Shown piece by piece: positions 53,601 through 64,000 of a stretch of 64,000 nucleotides of DNA (position 1 is the first letter of the stretch; each line of letters begins with the position of its first letter). The DNA is from Echinochloa phyllopogon (lineage: Eukaryota > Streptophyta > Magnoliopsida > Poales > Poaceae), in assembly GCA_033239725.1 (NCBI GenBank), contig BTCW01000005.1, positions 55,760,001 through 55,824,000 of the forward strand. The letters are read 5' to 3'. Both the position numbers and the translations under genes were made by a program. The notes beneath the pieces are model-generated. The model had not been told where the DNA came from, made no database searches, and worked only from the letters and a program-made list of their open reading frames with translations.

Positions 53601-55456
53601 GAGGAGTAAGCCTACTCCTGCGCCAATAGTCAAGGGCGATAGATATGGGGATTTTCAGAGTCCTCGGAACAGTTATGAAAGGGAACAAATGAAGACAGTT
53701 CCATATGCTTCAGCTGTCGGAAGCTTACAGTATGCACAAGTGTGCACACGCCCTGACCTAGCATTTGTTACCAACATACTTGGCAGATATCAGAAAGATC
53801 CAGGCCTCGAGCACTGGAAATTAGTGAAGAAAGCTTTACGGTATGTGCAAGGCACAAAAGGCCTCATGTTAACATATAAAAGAACTGATTCCCTTGAGAT
53901 TGAAGGGTATTCAGACTCAGACTTTGCGGGAGATGGAGATGATAGTAAATCCACGACAGGCTACATCTTTACTCTCGCAGGGGGAGCTATATCGTGGAGA
54001 AGCTCCAAGCAAACAGTGACAGCAACATCTACGATGTATGCTGAATTTATAGCATGTTACGAGGCATCCTGCCAAGTTGAATGGCTAAAGAAATTCGTAC
54101 CAGGATTGAGAGTAGTAGACAGTATAGAAAGACCACTAAAGATGTACTGCGATAACCAGCCAACAGTGTTCTATGCTCATAATAATAAGAAAAGTACGGC
54201 TACCAAGTCGATAAAGATAAGATTTTATTCTGTTAAAGATAGAATCCAGGATCACACCATAAGTCTCGAGCATATTAAAACAGAGAAGATGCTCGCGGAT
54301 CCGCTAACGAAAGGCTTACCACCCAACGTGTTCAAGGAACACGTGGCCGGCATGGGACTAAGGTATTGCCTATGATCTCTGGATTCACATGGCCCAAAAG
54401 GAATAAAGAATCTATTTCTGAATAGAGGCGTGTATTGTAGCTATTGATTCCATCGATAATTGATCGTGACGATGAAATATGCCCTGTACACAAATCTAGG
54501 ATGAGATAAGGAAATAGTAAAAGTCAAAGGAAAGCGAATGTGAGATCAAAGGGGAGATTGTTAGGTTGATCTCTCAGCCCACACGGTCCAAAGGCCGTGG
54601 GCCTTGATCCGCGCCCTGATCGGGGGCGCTCAACCCAACCCATGGTTGGTGGGCCCCTGTCACCCTGCGCTATAAAGAGAGGTGGGGGCCGCCGGCTCTA
54701 CTCACGAGGTTGACCGGAGCCGTCAGACCCACCGAAACACCAATCCGATCTAGGGTTAGCGCGGGCAATGACGGGAAGACCCGCCACCGCTGCCACGACG
54801 TCCACGCCGGACTCCGTCGCCGTTCCGGGCCAGTGCCGGTGGCGACCCGAAGGCCGGCGGGATCTCCAACTGCGACGCACTCCTACAACTACACTGCGCG
54901 ACGCTGCCTTGCGCAGACCTCCACCAACAGAACAGGCCATGGCGACAGGAGCTGCCGCGACCGGCGGGGACGGTATGAACTCGATCCCCTCTCTTTCACA
55001 TACAACACACAGCACATATGCATGAACACGCACACCCAGACACACATCTACAATGTATTAGCGACACAACAGATCTAACACAGGGAGCATTTCTTATTTT
55101 CAAAAAGAAAAGTCAAGTATTTCCTATTTTCGAAAAGAAAACTCAAGTATTTCTGGTTCAGATGTGGATATTTGGTCGGGATGTCCGTTTCTGCAAAATT
55201 AGAAACGTCGCCCTTAAATCTGTTTGTTACGTCGCACATTGACAAGCCAGTTTTCCCCCTTCTAGCGCTATTGCCTTCCCCTCTGTGCCACTCCAGCCTG
55301 ACAGCGTTTGCTTCGTTTTGCCAATCTGCTTCTTGATTTGACCTCAGTTTTACATGCTCTGAACATAATGCAGGGTGCTGCTTCGTCATATGCCCTTCAA
55401 GGGAGGAAGCTGACAAAGCGGTGAATGCCTACCACAACAAGCACACGCTCCCTGGG
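47642..55456 (+). CDS. Bruno/CELF-like RNA-binding protein, first two exons (gene continues beyond window)
   Basis: Exon 1 is 47642-47870 and exon 2 is 55374-55456; together they give 104 codons. Residues 1-35 are Ala/Glu/Gly-rich. The first RRM follows: KLFVGQVPKHMTEAELLSLF (RNP2), then across the splice GCCFVICPSREEADKAVNAY (RNP1 region) and HNKHTLPG. The splice joins CGAG to GGTGC with GT...AG borders. This start and RNP spelling match plant Bruno-like (BRN/CELF) proteins, which usually have three RRMs and bind U/G-rich RNA to control stability or translation. An FCA-type protein is less likely. Intron 1 is 7,503 bp, of which 6,668 is a Copia insertion, leaving about 835 bp originally. Later exons are not in the window. 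Confidence 0.8.
48418..48939 (+). repeat. Left LTR of the Copia element
   Basis: 522 bp, TGTTAGGTTG...GATCTAACA. TATAAAG at 48530-48536 is the likely promoter. It differs from the right LTR at only two positions that I could find (G/A in GGCAGTGACGGG, A/C in CAGAACATATG). Confidence 0.95.
48941..48952 (+). other. Primer binding site (initiator Met tRNA)
   Basis: TGGTATCAGTTT begins 1 bp after the left LTR; TGGTATCAG matches the usual Copia priming site. Confidence 0.85.
48953..50191. other. Leader of the Copia element, with promoter-like sequence on the minus strand
   Basis: Non-coding on the plus strand. A telobox-like AAACCCTAACCCTAACC is at 49020-49036. On the minus strand, between about 49760 and 49330, the order is TCGGCCGTTCATCAAATCCG, then GGTATAAAAGCCCGC (about 49548-49562), then AAAACCCTAGCGC, then a short ATG frame. 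This looks like a grass gene promoter with TATA box. 49790-50180 is AT-rich, with a repeated ATTTAAATTTGAACCAAAGG. Confidence 0.6.
50275..54375 (+). CDS. Copia gag-pol polyprotein
   Basis: 1,366 residues in one frame with all Copia domains in order: gag (UBN2-like) 1-230; zinc knuckle CLYCKEKGHYKKNC near 238; protease WWIDSGAT near 285; GAG-pre-integrase zinc-binding KLWHCRLGH near 430; integrase with HTDICGPF near 491, SDRGGEYYG near 555 and GVAERRNRT near 600; reverse transcriptase with KARLVAKGFTQ, QMDVKTAFLNGDL and the catalytic YVDDILL near 1041; RNase H with GYSDSDFAGD near 1218 and MYAEFIA. The N-terminus is shortened: the usual gag start lies in another frame (ATG at 50192 or 50195, KGDNYNEWYKKVD) and stops at 50278. 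A one-base indel near 50265 probably broke it, or the chain starts at 50275. Confidence 0.92.
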   Translation: MTELDWVLTAPVPAEPEMPVRGADVTDAVWQQTEQAYTVSKQKFDTENAKWITANKKCLAVVKNTKGPSVFGAIKDCHNVVEYLAKLKSQYTGSSKTYASQLIKQLINAKYTGGIREHIHRLIHINNKLKPMDEDLKESTIIHLVFASLPDEFENFVVNYNVSSEKWDIEKTIAMLAQEEERIKIARGNNVNHVQKKKNNNNASNNAKGNPSSKGKGIQHSQQHRPKEGQTTVEKDQCLYCKEKGHYKKNCAAYLKMIMERKGENVISFVNESLYIDYSTSTWWIDSGATIHVANSLQGFRSTRTTQRNERRIKVANGVEAEVKAVGDLLLELDTGFDLFLRDVFFVPSLQRNLISVSRLDDDGYGCHFGNGMCVIDFKDTVTTIAFKKNDLYLLSLRESVNSVCDVNALVSPPTAHNRKRKRTQDTSSKLWHCRLGHISRGRIERLVKNDILPPLEFSDLDKCVDCIKGKYIKITKKNAEHTAGVLELIHTDICGPFSVKSIDGFDSFITFTDDYSRYGYIYPIKEKSEALDKFKIFKAEVENQHNLKIKIVRSDRGGEYYGRHTPYGQVPGPFARYLREQGIVAQYSMPGDPRQNGVAERRNRTLMDMVRSMISYSTLPVSLWMEALKTATYILNRVPSKAVPKTPYELWTGRVPSLNHLRVWGSPAEAKIFNPTIGKLDPKTVSCHFIGYTEKSKGYRFYCFDKVTKFVETRHAAFLEEEMIRGSMEARKIDLEERRVCAPNPMIQEPFFELPVEPTPTVPDTAAPAPVVVPPVATPNANVEPVPQDPIENVAADQGEHQQPPIENVPNVEAPKRSQRARKSAIPDDYEVYNTEEFRMEDDPISFEQAMRSENSSKWLEAMEDEMKSMSTNRVWDLEEIPKGAKTVGCKWVYKTKRDSKGNVERFKARLVAKGFTQKEGIHYNETFSPVSCKDSFRIIMALVAHFNLELHQMDVKTAFLNGDLEEKVYMAQPKGFVVEGKEHMGCHLKKSIYGLKQASRQWYLKFNETIKSFGFNENVEDNCIYAKFQKGSYIFLILYVDDILLASNNVNLLLETKKFLSSNFDMKDLGEASFVLGIEIHRDRSDGVLGLSQQTYLEKVLEKFCMQRSKPTPAPIVKGDRYGDFQSPRNSYEREQMKTVPYASAVGSLQYAQVCTRPDLAFVTNILGRYQKDPGLEHWKLVKKALRYVQGTKGLMLTYKRTDSLEIEGYSDSDFAGDGDDSKSTTGYIFTLAGGAISWRSSKQTVTATSTMYAEFIACYEASCQVEWLKKFVPGLRVVDSIERPLKMYCDNQPTVFYAHNNKKSTATKSIKIRFYSVKDRIQDHTISLEHIKTEKMLADPLTKGLPPNVFKEHVAGMGLRYCL
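54548..54557 (+). other. Polypurine tract of the Copia element
   Basis: AAAGGGGAGA, one base before the right LTR. Confidence 0.85.
54559..55080 (+). repeat. Right LTR of the Copia element
   Basis: 522 bp; TATAAAG at about 54671-54677. CAGGG follows at 55081-55085, matching 48413-48417. Confidence 0.95.
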
Positions 55457-57144
55457 GTATGTGAGCATTCCAATCGTGCTCTGCTAGACTGTTATTTCTT
55501 GCCATCTGCCTAGGTGGCATTGTCACTGAACCGAAACCACTGTAGCACCTTTAGCTTTTTCTGGTGATAGCAAATCATGAATACCCCATAATCTGGTTGG
55601 CAGGGGCCACATTGTCAGTTAATGTATGCCCTTAGCTGTTCGGTGTGATCAAATGAATCTCTGGTGGGACACACCAGGGAATTTAATTTAGTGACTGCGA
55701 CTTTGCTGGGTGGTCTAAATTTAGAACTGGTTTTGTTTAACAATTTTGGTCTCCTTAAGTTGTATGAGATTAACCATTTCTGGTTTGTCAAGGGGGGATG
55801 TGCAAATGATTGCATGATGTGAACATATTCTAGTTTCTAGATTTTGTGTATTGTTTCGGCAGCTTTTTCCTTTTCTAAAGATGCTTTATGGCCGATTTTA
55901 AGTATATATCTGAATAGTGTTAAGCCCAGTGGCAATCAATTTTTGTTTCTTTCTTGCACATCGGATGAGAAGAATATGCACTTTAACATCTCTTGAATGA
56001 GTTCTTGCTGATAAAGTTGCTATGACGTTCTTTGATTGGAACATCGAACCTGTTCTTCTAATCCAGATACACGATAGCCCTTTTAGGACCATGCTAAGTA
56101 GACTAAACAATACAACACATAAAACAACAACCCATTATTAACAGCCTTTAGGTTGGCTAAATCTTTTGTTTGCTACTCTGAGTAGGTTAAAGTGGAGAAC
56201 CACTCCAGACATGGATTATGAATGTGATTTTGTGTTCTATATGTGAAGTACATCTTATTGAGTCATTCTGTAAGGTCAGTTCCTGGTAATCTGCAGGGTT
56301 CTATAATGGTATTTATCAGAGTTAGTCGGTTTAGCCTCATTCCTAGAAACAGAATGTCTACAGCTTAGGACAAGAGGAATACTAGATATTTCCTTTCATG
56401 TTTAGTTCTGCCAAGTGTAATCAGACAGTGGGTGGGCATTTTTTTTCTTTTCTTTTTGGTGGGGGGTGTTAATTATTGAATGCCATAACTAATTTGTGTA
56501 TCGATCAATAGACGTAAGTGAAGGAAGTTCTGATTTCAGTCCTAATCTTGTGTAGCATCTGTGAACAGAAGCTATTAAAAACATAATTAACAAAAAATAT
56601 ATTTAGACAAGATTACGGGACTGTAGTCAAGAACCATACCTTTTGAGTTGCTAGGATGATAATGTCTTTTGAGGCAACTAGTTGGTTCTGTGACAACCTG
56701 CCTTCTGGTCACCAACCATAGGCCTAGGCTTCTCTGACGTGGCACATCTGACAGAAGATAGACCACCAATTGGCCATAGCACTTTTGCATCCATCTTGTA
56801 TGGAAAATGAACTTTTTGTAACTTCAGTTTTGTGGCACACCTAACTGATGCCCTGGTCCAAACAGTGGACTTATAGCAAACCTAACTCTGAGTGTGGTCG
56901 ATTGTGGCCCCTGTCCCACAAACATGACTAAAGTTTGTAGATAGATGAAACAGCGGGTACAAGTAGAGCTTTTGGACTAAGTATGAAATTTCCTGAAAAT
57001 GCATACTTCTGTCTCAACTAGCAACAATTGCAATAAAAATATGATTTTGTCGATGTATATCTTCTTGAATCTCTATTATTGGAGCAGAAGTTTTCGAAAA
57101 ACATCATGATGACTTCGATAGACCTATACAATTGATAGTTGTTG
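55457..57144. other. Intron 2 of the RRM gene (5' part)
   Basis: Starts with GTATGTGAG after CTCCCTGGG. AT/T-rich, no exon recognised. It is interrupted by the LTR at 57150. Confidence 0.65.
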
Positions 57145-57149
57145 TACTG

Positions 57150-60100
57150 TGAAACGAACCGGATTCCCAATTACGAGAATCCGACTCCCTGTACCCTTGT
57201 GATAGTCCCAGGAACAACAGCTATCACGTACAGAACTCATTTCAGCGGAAATCACATCCATACATTGATTAAGGTCCTCAAACATGACATAAATACATAG
57301 CGATATGGTACAAGCCCTTTGGGCTAAACGACAGAGAGAAAACAGCTACGCAGCGGATAGCTATGAGCTTCTGGCACTTCGGGGCTTCACATTCACAGGC
57401 ATCCTTGAGCGCAGCGCACAGCCCTCACTTGCATCATTCGTCGTGGTTGATCTTGTACTCGGAGTCTTCTCCTGTGTACCCAAAGACTGTCCCCAAGGAA
57501 TTGGGACAGGTCCACGTCACCAACCATAATATGCAGCAAAGCTTTATAGTGGCCTAAACTAGTAGTAAAATATTCAAGGGAAGTAAGCTGGGGTTTTCCC
57601 TATGCGCGTAGCAACATTATAACCAAGTTCACCTCATCTCCAAACACCTTTCCTCACAAGCACATACTCTCCCCGAACCATCCATCAATCTCACAACCGC
57701 ATCGGGCTCGTCCTGCCTCAGCAGGTTCCCGCAATAAACATCCGCCAACTCCTTTCACTCGCTAGTCGACTCGGTGAGCTCCCTCCCCACCTTGTCTCAA
57801 CAGCCTTAGCTGGACCAACCTCTCATAACCCAAATCAAGGATGAGGTAAGAAAGCAGAATCCCATGCTAACCAGGAAAAGCCAGATGAAGGATCGTCCGT
57901 GACCGTGGACACGGCTATACGTATAGTTTTCACTCTGCAGAGGTTGCGCTCCAGGAACCACCCGGGCTGCAGACGGTAGCTAGCCGTCTTGAGACACAGC
58001 CCACAGCAAAGACCCTAAGGAGTAACGGTAACATCTGCACGCTAACATCTGCCCCAGGGATGTGAAACCTTCCCACCGGGGCCAGTCGGGGGCTGTGGTA
58101 AATCAGGAAGAGTACGCCGCAACGAGTCCCCCTTACACATATCATACTCGAATCTCCTACAGTCCTGGTACCGCACTCAGTAGGCTTGCTGGAACCCTCC
58201 CCGTTCTAGGTAGATGGTGAGCACTGTAAATTCCAACGTCCGGGTCATCCCGATACGGCCCTTAATTGTCGGTAAGGCGAGTATCAATGTCAAAGCGATC
58301 CGCCGCAACGGTCCGCAATCGGCACCCATTACAGGTATTGCCGCCCAAACTCCTCAAATCCATTAATGTAACACCCTAAAATTCATCACAATTAAATTGT
58401 AGTAACCCTTTGGATTTTTCTAGGATTTGTTAAGGCTTAAAAAAATTTCTAGGAATTAATTGGAATTTCTAGCCTTTTTATCAATTTAAATATCACATTA
58501 AATAATTATTTTAGTCAAAATAAGTTTTTGTTGCATTCATGCTGTTGCATATATTTTTGGTTGCTAGTAAGTCAAGTTGGAATTTAAATTCTATTTAAAT
58601 TCGAATTTGATTTGCTTTTGTTTGAGTTTTAGAAAAGTTTAAATAGCCGAGTTCGTTTTCGCCCCTTCAACTCTTGGCCTGGTCCAAGTTTGCCCCCGGA
58701 CTTTTTCTCCCGCTCGCTTTTCCTCCCCGCACTCTTTCCTTTCTCCCCGGGCCGAATCCTTTCTCCCCGCCCGGCCTTCTCCACTTTAGGCCCAGCACCG
58801 GCCCGTCCCGTTCTTCTTCCCCGCCGCTCTCTCTCTCGCACTCACTGACAGTGGGGCCCGGCTGTCAGGTGCTTCGTCTCCGACAGGGACTCCCCCGGCC
58901 GAGTCCCGAGCGCCGCCGCCTCCGTCTCCGACTCCGTTCGCCGCACGCCTGCCTCGGTCTCCGCACCTATTTAAGCGCGCGCACCGCCCGCAACCTTCCC
59001 ATCGAAAATCGAAGCCGCGAGCCCTCGAACCCTAGCGCGTTGCCGCCGCCTTTGACCGAGCTCAAGCCGCCGCCGTCGATTCGCGTCGTCGCCGCCGCTC
59101 CTTCGTCGTGAAGCACCCCAGGAGGTTCGCCTCGACATCTCGCACCTCTTCTTCGTGATCTTGACCCGATTTTGGCCGAGCTTTGCGCTAATTGCTCACC
59201 GGCCGATCTTGCAGAGCTCCGCCGCCGCCTTTTTTCGTCGCCGGCCGCCGTCGTTGCTCTCCCCACGTCAAGAACCCCCGCAGTGAGTCCGCAATCTTCT
59301 CCTCTTGCTTCCCGTCCAAGTCCCGTCGTAATCCGCGCGTCGTAGCGTCGAAACGCGTTTGCTCCGGCGACCCTCTGCCGCGGGATCGGGCGGCGCCGCC
59401 GTCCCGGCTGTCGCCGGCGATACTCCCCCTCGGCCGATCTGTTTCGAGCCGTTAGATTGCGATCCAATGGCCCACAACAGATTTAACCCCGAGTCAATCA
59501 GAGCCGTAACGGTTAGCCTTGGCTGTTTTACAAAGAAGCCCTCCAAGTTTTGAAAATCAACCCGCAGTCCATCCTAGTTCAAAAATAATTACGTTTAGGT
59601 CCTGTTTTCTTCTGTTTAGCCCCTCCAAGATTTAAAATTATGCCCGAGGTCCAAGTTTTGTCTTTTTACATGAAAACCCTGAGTTTTTATACAAAATTAT
59701 GTTTTAGCCCCTGGTTTTTAGCAGTTAAGCCCCTGAAATTTTTAAAATTTTGCCAGCAAGCCCCTGAACCTTAGAAAAGCCATATCTTTTGCGTTTTAAC
59801 TCCGATTTTAGTGATTCTCGCGCTCACGCGTTCGTTGTAACGAGTAGATTAGTTTTGTGCTGTTGTTTTCTTCTGTTGGAATTGTTTGGTGTACTGTTTC
59901 TTATTTGTTGTATTGTTTCCTTGCATGTGAATGTGTGATGCGATTAGAAAACGTCCAGTTCGAGGATTTCTCTGAAGAACCAACTGTTGGAGAAGGATTT
60001 GAGCAGCAACAGAGTTGGGAAGAAGGCAAGTGTATTATGTCATGCAAATGTCCTAATAACTATTAATTTCACCACCCATGCATGTGTCTTAATTTGATGG

Positions 60101-63100
60101 GTTCCTATTTAAGGATTTGCCTAGCCACTATACTTTCATGTCCCTGAAACTGGGTTATTTAATTAACTTTGATGGTAGATGATGCTTAGCTTGCTCAACT
60201 GGGATTGGTTAAATGAACCCCTTCTCTATGTTCCAAATACTCTTTAAATTAATTAAATGGCAAGATCATATCTTTTTAATTGGAACATGGAGAACCACCC
60301 AGGAAAACAGTACAACCATGAGTGTCATGTGACTCTGGCTTTGACTGACTAATTAGGTGCTCTGATTTATGGTAGCTTTACCCGAAAGGGGCATGGGGGG
60401 TGGCGGTTGACGGGGTATAGCTCGGTCCTCTTGAGCTGTGGGCTTTGGTAAGAGACAGACCTCATTAGGGAGGGTTATGCTTTGCTTCTGAACCGGAAAC
60501 CTTAGCGGGCCATCATTTATTAGAGTGCTTTTGTAAAGGTCTCATAGTGAAACCCAGTATTCGGTCCACGTGGTGTGGGAAGGGTACAATGCTTTCGGGC
60601 AATGGGAATCACGGCTTATGGTGAAAGTGTACACCTCTGCAGAGTGTAAAACTGTTATAACAGCTGTGCTCACGGTAAAGAGCGGACTGGACCCTTACAT
60701 GATAATCATACTTGAACATGATCTAAATCGTGGTTATATGAATATGTTGGGAATATGACATTCATTAATTTGTGGGTGGTATATACTTTCACTTGCTAGT
60801 AAATAGTTGCCTAATAAAACTTGACCAACTAAAAGTGCTTACTGCAGTATGGTCAGCCAACCTTTTTGCCTCAGCCTTGTATGTCATATTACATTTGCTG
60901 AGTACGTTATGTGCTCATACTTGTTGTTTTTCTTTCCCTTTATTGCATCTACTACACCCGGAATGCTGCTCAGATTGAGGATTTCACCACTGATTTTGAG
61001 GAGTTCTAGGCGAGTCTTCCCCAGTCAATGTCTGTGGAGTTGGAGTCACTTTTGCTTCGTTAGATGAACGTTTATTTAAGTCTTCCGCTATGACATTTGA
61101 GTCAACTCTGATATTGTAATAATTGCACTATAATACTCTTTCGTTATGCATGGTTATGGATATTCACTTGTGACGTCTACCATATGTGTGTAAACTGATC
61201 CTGGCGCACATATGAGATGCACCTGGTTTTGCCTTTAAAACCGGGTGTGACAATTAATCTCAAGTAATCCATAAATGTACCCGCAACAGGTACTCCGTAG
61301 GAACTGTCCGAGTGCAGTTCCCAAGCACCCCGATCAAACGACCGGGTTGTTATCACTCGCCTCCACCGCCTAGCTACACTACTCCCAAGCCACCCAACTC
61401 ACGCCAAGAAGATCAATCACAACCATCCCAACACATGCAAGCATAGCATTCCATAAAGTGGATAATAGGTAGCAAGGAAACAGGGTAGATAAAAGGCAGT
61501 GCAGGCATATCATCATCATGCAAGTAAAGTAAAGCGCTAGCATACTAGTTGCATGTCTACTAGGTATTTCAGAGAATAGCTGGGCGTGAACCTGGGTATT
61601 GCTTGTCCTCTTCGTTCCGGTAGTTGGTGTAGTCGTCAGCTTCCTTCCGCGACTCCGGAGCTCCTATTTACGCGGAAAAGAAATAAAGACGGGAACTACT
61701 AACAAAGAAACACCAAAACAGCGAAGCAAGAAGACTCAAACAACACCAAACTCTACACTAACGTGTAGGTCATGATTTTAGAAAAATATAGAAACTGGTT
61801 CCATATTTTTCTGAGCTACGGTTGATTTATTATGAATTTTCTATGTTTAAATCATTTTCTGAAAATAATAAATAATTACGAAAAAGAAAAACAGACATAC
61901 TGGGACACGTGGCAGCACCAGAGCATGCCACGTCATCACTGCTGACGTCAGCATGACGTCATCAGTGGGGCCGGCTTTGCTGACGTCATCGTGGGCCCGG
62001 ATGACGTCAGTGTTGATTTGGTCAACATTGACCAGTCAAAGTCAGCAAGGTCAACTGGGTCAGCTGGGTCCACATGTCAGTCACCTAGGTCGCTGTCAGA
62101 TGGGGCCGGGCTGTCAGCGCGGAAGGAAAAAGAAAAAGATTAAAGGCTTCGCGGGCTGGTCATGGGCCGAAAGAAGTGGGCCGGCCCAACAGAGGTAGGC
62201 TGGTGGCCCAAGAGGCTGGTTGGCTTCCTCCGTGGCGTGGTGGACCAGGTCCACCGTGGAACGAGAGGTGAGTCCACGAGCGTCGGGTCTACGGGATCGG
62301 TTTGCGGCCGACTCGGGATTCTCTGCGGCAGATTTAGGGGCATGTGGCTGTGGTCTCCGGTGTGGTTCGAACCGGCGCGACGGGAGCGCGACGCTGGGCG
62401 TTCAGCGCGCTCTGGCGGGGGTGGCTCTACGGGGGGGAGCCGAGCTCTCGCCATGGCGAGGCCGGTCCACGACGGCGGCGAGGTCGACGAAGGAAACATG
62501 CTGCGGCTCAAGGCGGGAAGGGCTCACGTGCGCGCACGGCACCAGCGGTTGCTGGGACGCGACGCCGCGGCTTCGGTTAGGTGCGCGTGCGCAGACACAC
62601 GGTTAACCGTGGCCGCGACACGGCCACAGCTCGCGCGGTGACCGGCACCCCGGTCCGCGGCGGCTTTGGCTGCAGGGAAGGTCGTCGGTGGGTTGCGAGC
62701 GGGTGCAGCGGCGCGAAGGGGTCCTGCACCAGAAACTCGGCTCGAAGGCCGACACACAGAGGCTGGGCTGCGCGGCGGAACACAAGAACGACGGCGCCAC
62801 GATCGGGACAGGGGAAGAACGGGGTGCGGCAGTGGTGGCTCACCCAGGTGGCGTAGGGGTTCGCGGCAGCTCGGTGTTGACTTGTGGAACCCCGGCGGAC
62901 GCCTCCTCGCGGCAGCTCCGGTCCGGCTCCTCGGCGGCGGCGGTCTGCAGCTCGGTGGCGTTGCGGCGGCAGGGTGCTCCAGCTTCACCTCCGCTGCTCC
63001 CTTGGCCTGTCTTCCTCTTCTCCACTCTCCTCTGCTCCTCCTCCCCTCTCCCTCTCGGATTGAAGGCTGGGAAAACCCCAACGGGGGTGGCGGCGGCTCA

Positions 63101-63769
63101 AGGTGGGAGACGATCGAGAGGGTCGGTTTTATAGAGCCGGGGCTTTAGGGTTTGGGTTCTTGGACGGTCGGGGTGGCTCGGCGTCCGTGCCCAGGCCACG
63201 CGTCGCGATCGCGACGGGCCGCACAAGCTCGGGCGCCAGGATTGGCCGGGAGCGGCGCTTTCCGCCGGTCGTGGGAGAGAAGAAAGAAGGGGGAAGATGC
63301 ACAGTTCGCGTGTGGGTCCCGCTCGCCAGCGAGAGAAGAAAGGAGAGGAGGCGCGGCTGCGGTTTGGGCCGGAGATGGGCCGGAAGCTGAGCTGGGCTGA
63401 ACAGGCTGGCTGGCTCGGAAAAGAGATCAGGGACGGCTTGCGAGTTGAAGTGAGAGATCAGGGGGGCGTTTCGGACTTTGGAAAAAGGATTCGTCCCACG
63501 ACAGTTAGAAGGGTTTGAAAATTAGTTTGTTAATTGATTTGAATTCAAATCAACAAAGAACCAAGAAACCCAATAAAAATCAAATCAAACTATTTAATCC
63601 TTAGCACTTCAATTCAAATTTTTAATTTTAATTTAAATTGCCTAGGAATAAAGGGAGCAATTTGAATACAACCTTATATGTTTGTTTGCTTGCACAACAA
63701 TTCACCAAAAATTTTGAAATTCACATTTTTCATTCAACAAATCCTACGTAATTTTTTCGGAATGTTACA
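57150..63769 (-). mobile_element. Solo LTR (Gypsy type), minus orientation, split by a nested solo LTR
   Basis: TSD TACTG at 57145-57149 and 63770-63774. On the minus strand it begins TGTAACATTCCG and ends GGTTCGTTTCA. Without the nested LTR and its duplication it is about 3.73 kb. A TATA box (CTCTATAAAACCG, complement of about 63126-63138) precedes GC-rich sequence. There are no internal retroviral domains and no second LTR, so it is a solo LTR left by LTR-LTR recombination. The assignment to Gypsy rests on the long LTR and the TGTAACA start. Confidence 0.82.
58367..61252 (+). mobile_element. Nested solo LTR (Gypsy type), plus orientation
   Basis: 2,886 bp, TGTAACACCCTAAAATTC...ACCGGGTGTGACA, with TSD ATTAA at 58362-58366 and 61253-61257. 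A TATA-like CTATTTAAG lies at about 58967-58975, followed by AACCCTAGCGC and GC-rich leader sequence. It contains no coding domain. The ORFs within it are chance frames. Confidence 0.87.
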
Positions 63770-63774
63770 TACTG

Positions 63775-64000
63775 TTTCCTTTATTAAGCCATATTCACCC
63801 AATGAGTTTCATCAAGAAAGTGACCACGTATCTAATCCCACTCCTCCTGATATGGTTTTTTGTTAAAATATGAAGTCGTGTTGCATCATTTCATATGACT
63901 AGTAGAGGCAAAAGTTCACCAAATAAGGATGGTGATACAAAGCATGCTGTAAAGTATTGGTGGTTAGAGATCCACGTCCTATTGTTGGACAAAATTTGAA
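63775..64000. other. Intron 2 of the RRM gene continues to the window end
   Basis: AT-rich, no exon recognised. The next exon (end of RRM1 and RRM2) must lie beyond 64000, so intron 2 exceeds 8.5 kb. Confidence 0.6.

Larger units (their letters stand above)
48418..55080 (+). mobile_element. Copia LTR retrotransposon, nearly intact, in intron 1 of the RRM gene
   Basis: 6,663 bp with TSD CAGGG at 48413-48417 and 55081-55085, inserted in the same direction as the host gene. It has LTRs of equal length, a primer site at 48941, a 1.2-kb leader, a 1,366-codon gag-pol frame and a polypurine tract. LTR identity is about 99.6% (two differences in 522). At a commonly used grass rate of 1.3e-8 per site per year this gives very roughly 0.15 million years. 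Confidence 0.95.

Noticed and set aside
58674..59553. Proline-rich and arginine-rich frames inside the nested solo LTR
   Set aside because: They are part of the LTR leader sequence (TATA, AAACCCTAG, GC-rich) and carry no recognisable domain.

Overview
This is nuclear DNA of a grass (Poaceae). It carries GC-rich, mostly intronless genes, a TAXI-type (xylanase-inhibitor-like) family, Stowaway-type MITEs starting with CTCCCTC, a Sirevirus-like Copia element, a Copia element and long Gypsy-type LTRs. The gene content (TAXI cluster, PPR gene, PSB28, Bruno-like RRM gene) recalls a segment near the end of rice chromosome 1. That placement is from memory, and I cannot name the species.

Left part (1-28000): a defence/ubiquitin-type cluster organised as an inverted duplication. 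The left arm, on the minus strand, has a TAXI-like gene running off the window edge (1-797) and a frameshifted F-box gene (1677-3081). A further minus-strand F-box gene is intact (7873-9294). The right arm, on the plus strand, has an F-box pseudogene (11487-24656) followed by an intact TAXI-like gene (25516-26844) and two TAXI fragments (27075-28012). The right F-box gene is split by an 11,766-bp LTR retrotransposon (11733-23498, target duplication CCCGG). This element has Sirevirus hallmarks: an initiator-Met primer site, a two-knuckle gag and repeated polypurine tracts. It has no pol, and it carries about 41 copies of a 19-bp palindrome arranged in pairs.

Middle part (28000-47600): ordinary genes separated by small transposons. 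They are a GPI-anchored arabinogalactan protein (32132-32578), a mitochondrial-type PPR protein (35575-38295) and the two-exon nuclear gene for photosystem II factor Psb28 (39283-40869). Around them lie a 231-bp RTE-LINE tail, a 2.9-kb 5'-truncated L1-type LINE with an open reading frame, and several MITEs.

Right part (47642-64000): the first two exons of a Bruno/CELF-like RNA-binding protein gene, with introns swollen by transposons. Intron 1 holds a nearly intact 6,663-bp Copia element with LTRs differing at two bases. Intron 2 holds a Gypsy-type solo LTR (57150-63769) into which a second solo LTR (58367-61252) has inserted in opposite orientation. The rest of the gene lies beyond the window.

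The strongest candidate for something undescribed is the paired-palindrome system of the Sirevirus-like element. Internal copies come as pairs with a 22-bp period, are often bracketed by locus-specific inverted arms, lie inside both open reading frames, and change copy number between the two LTRs.
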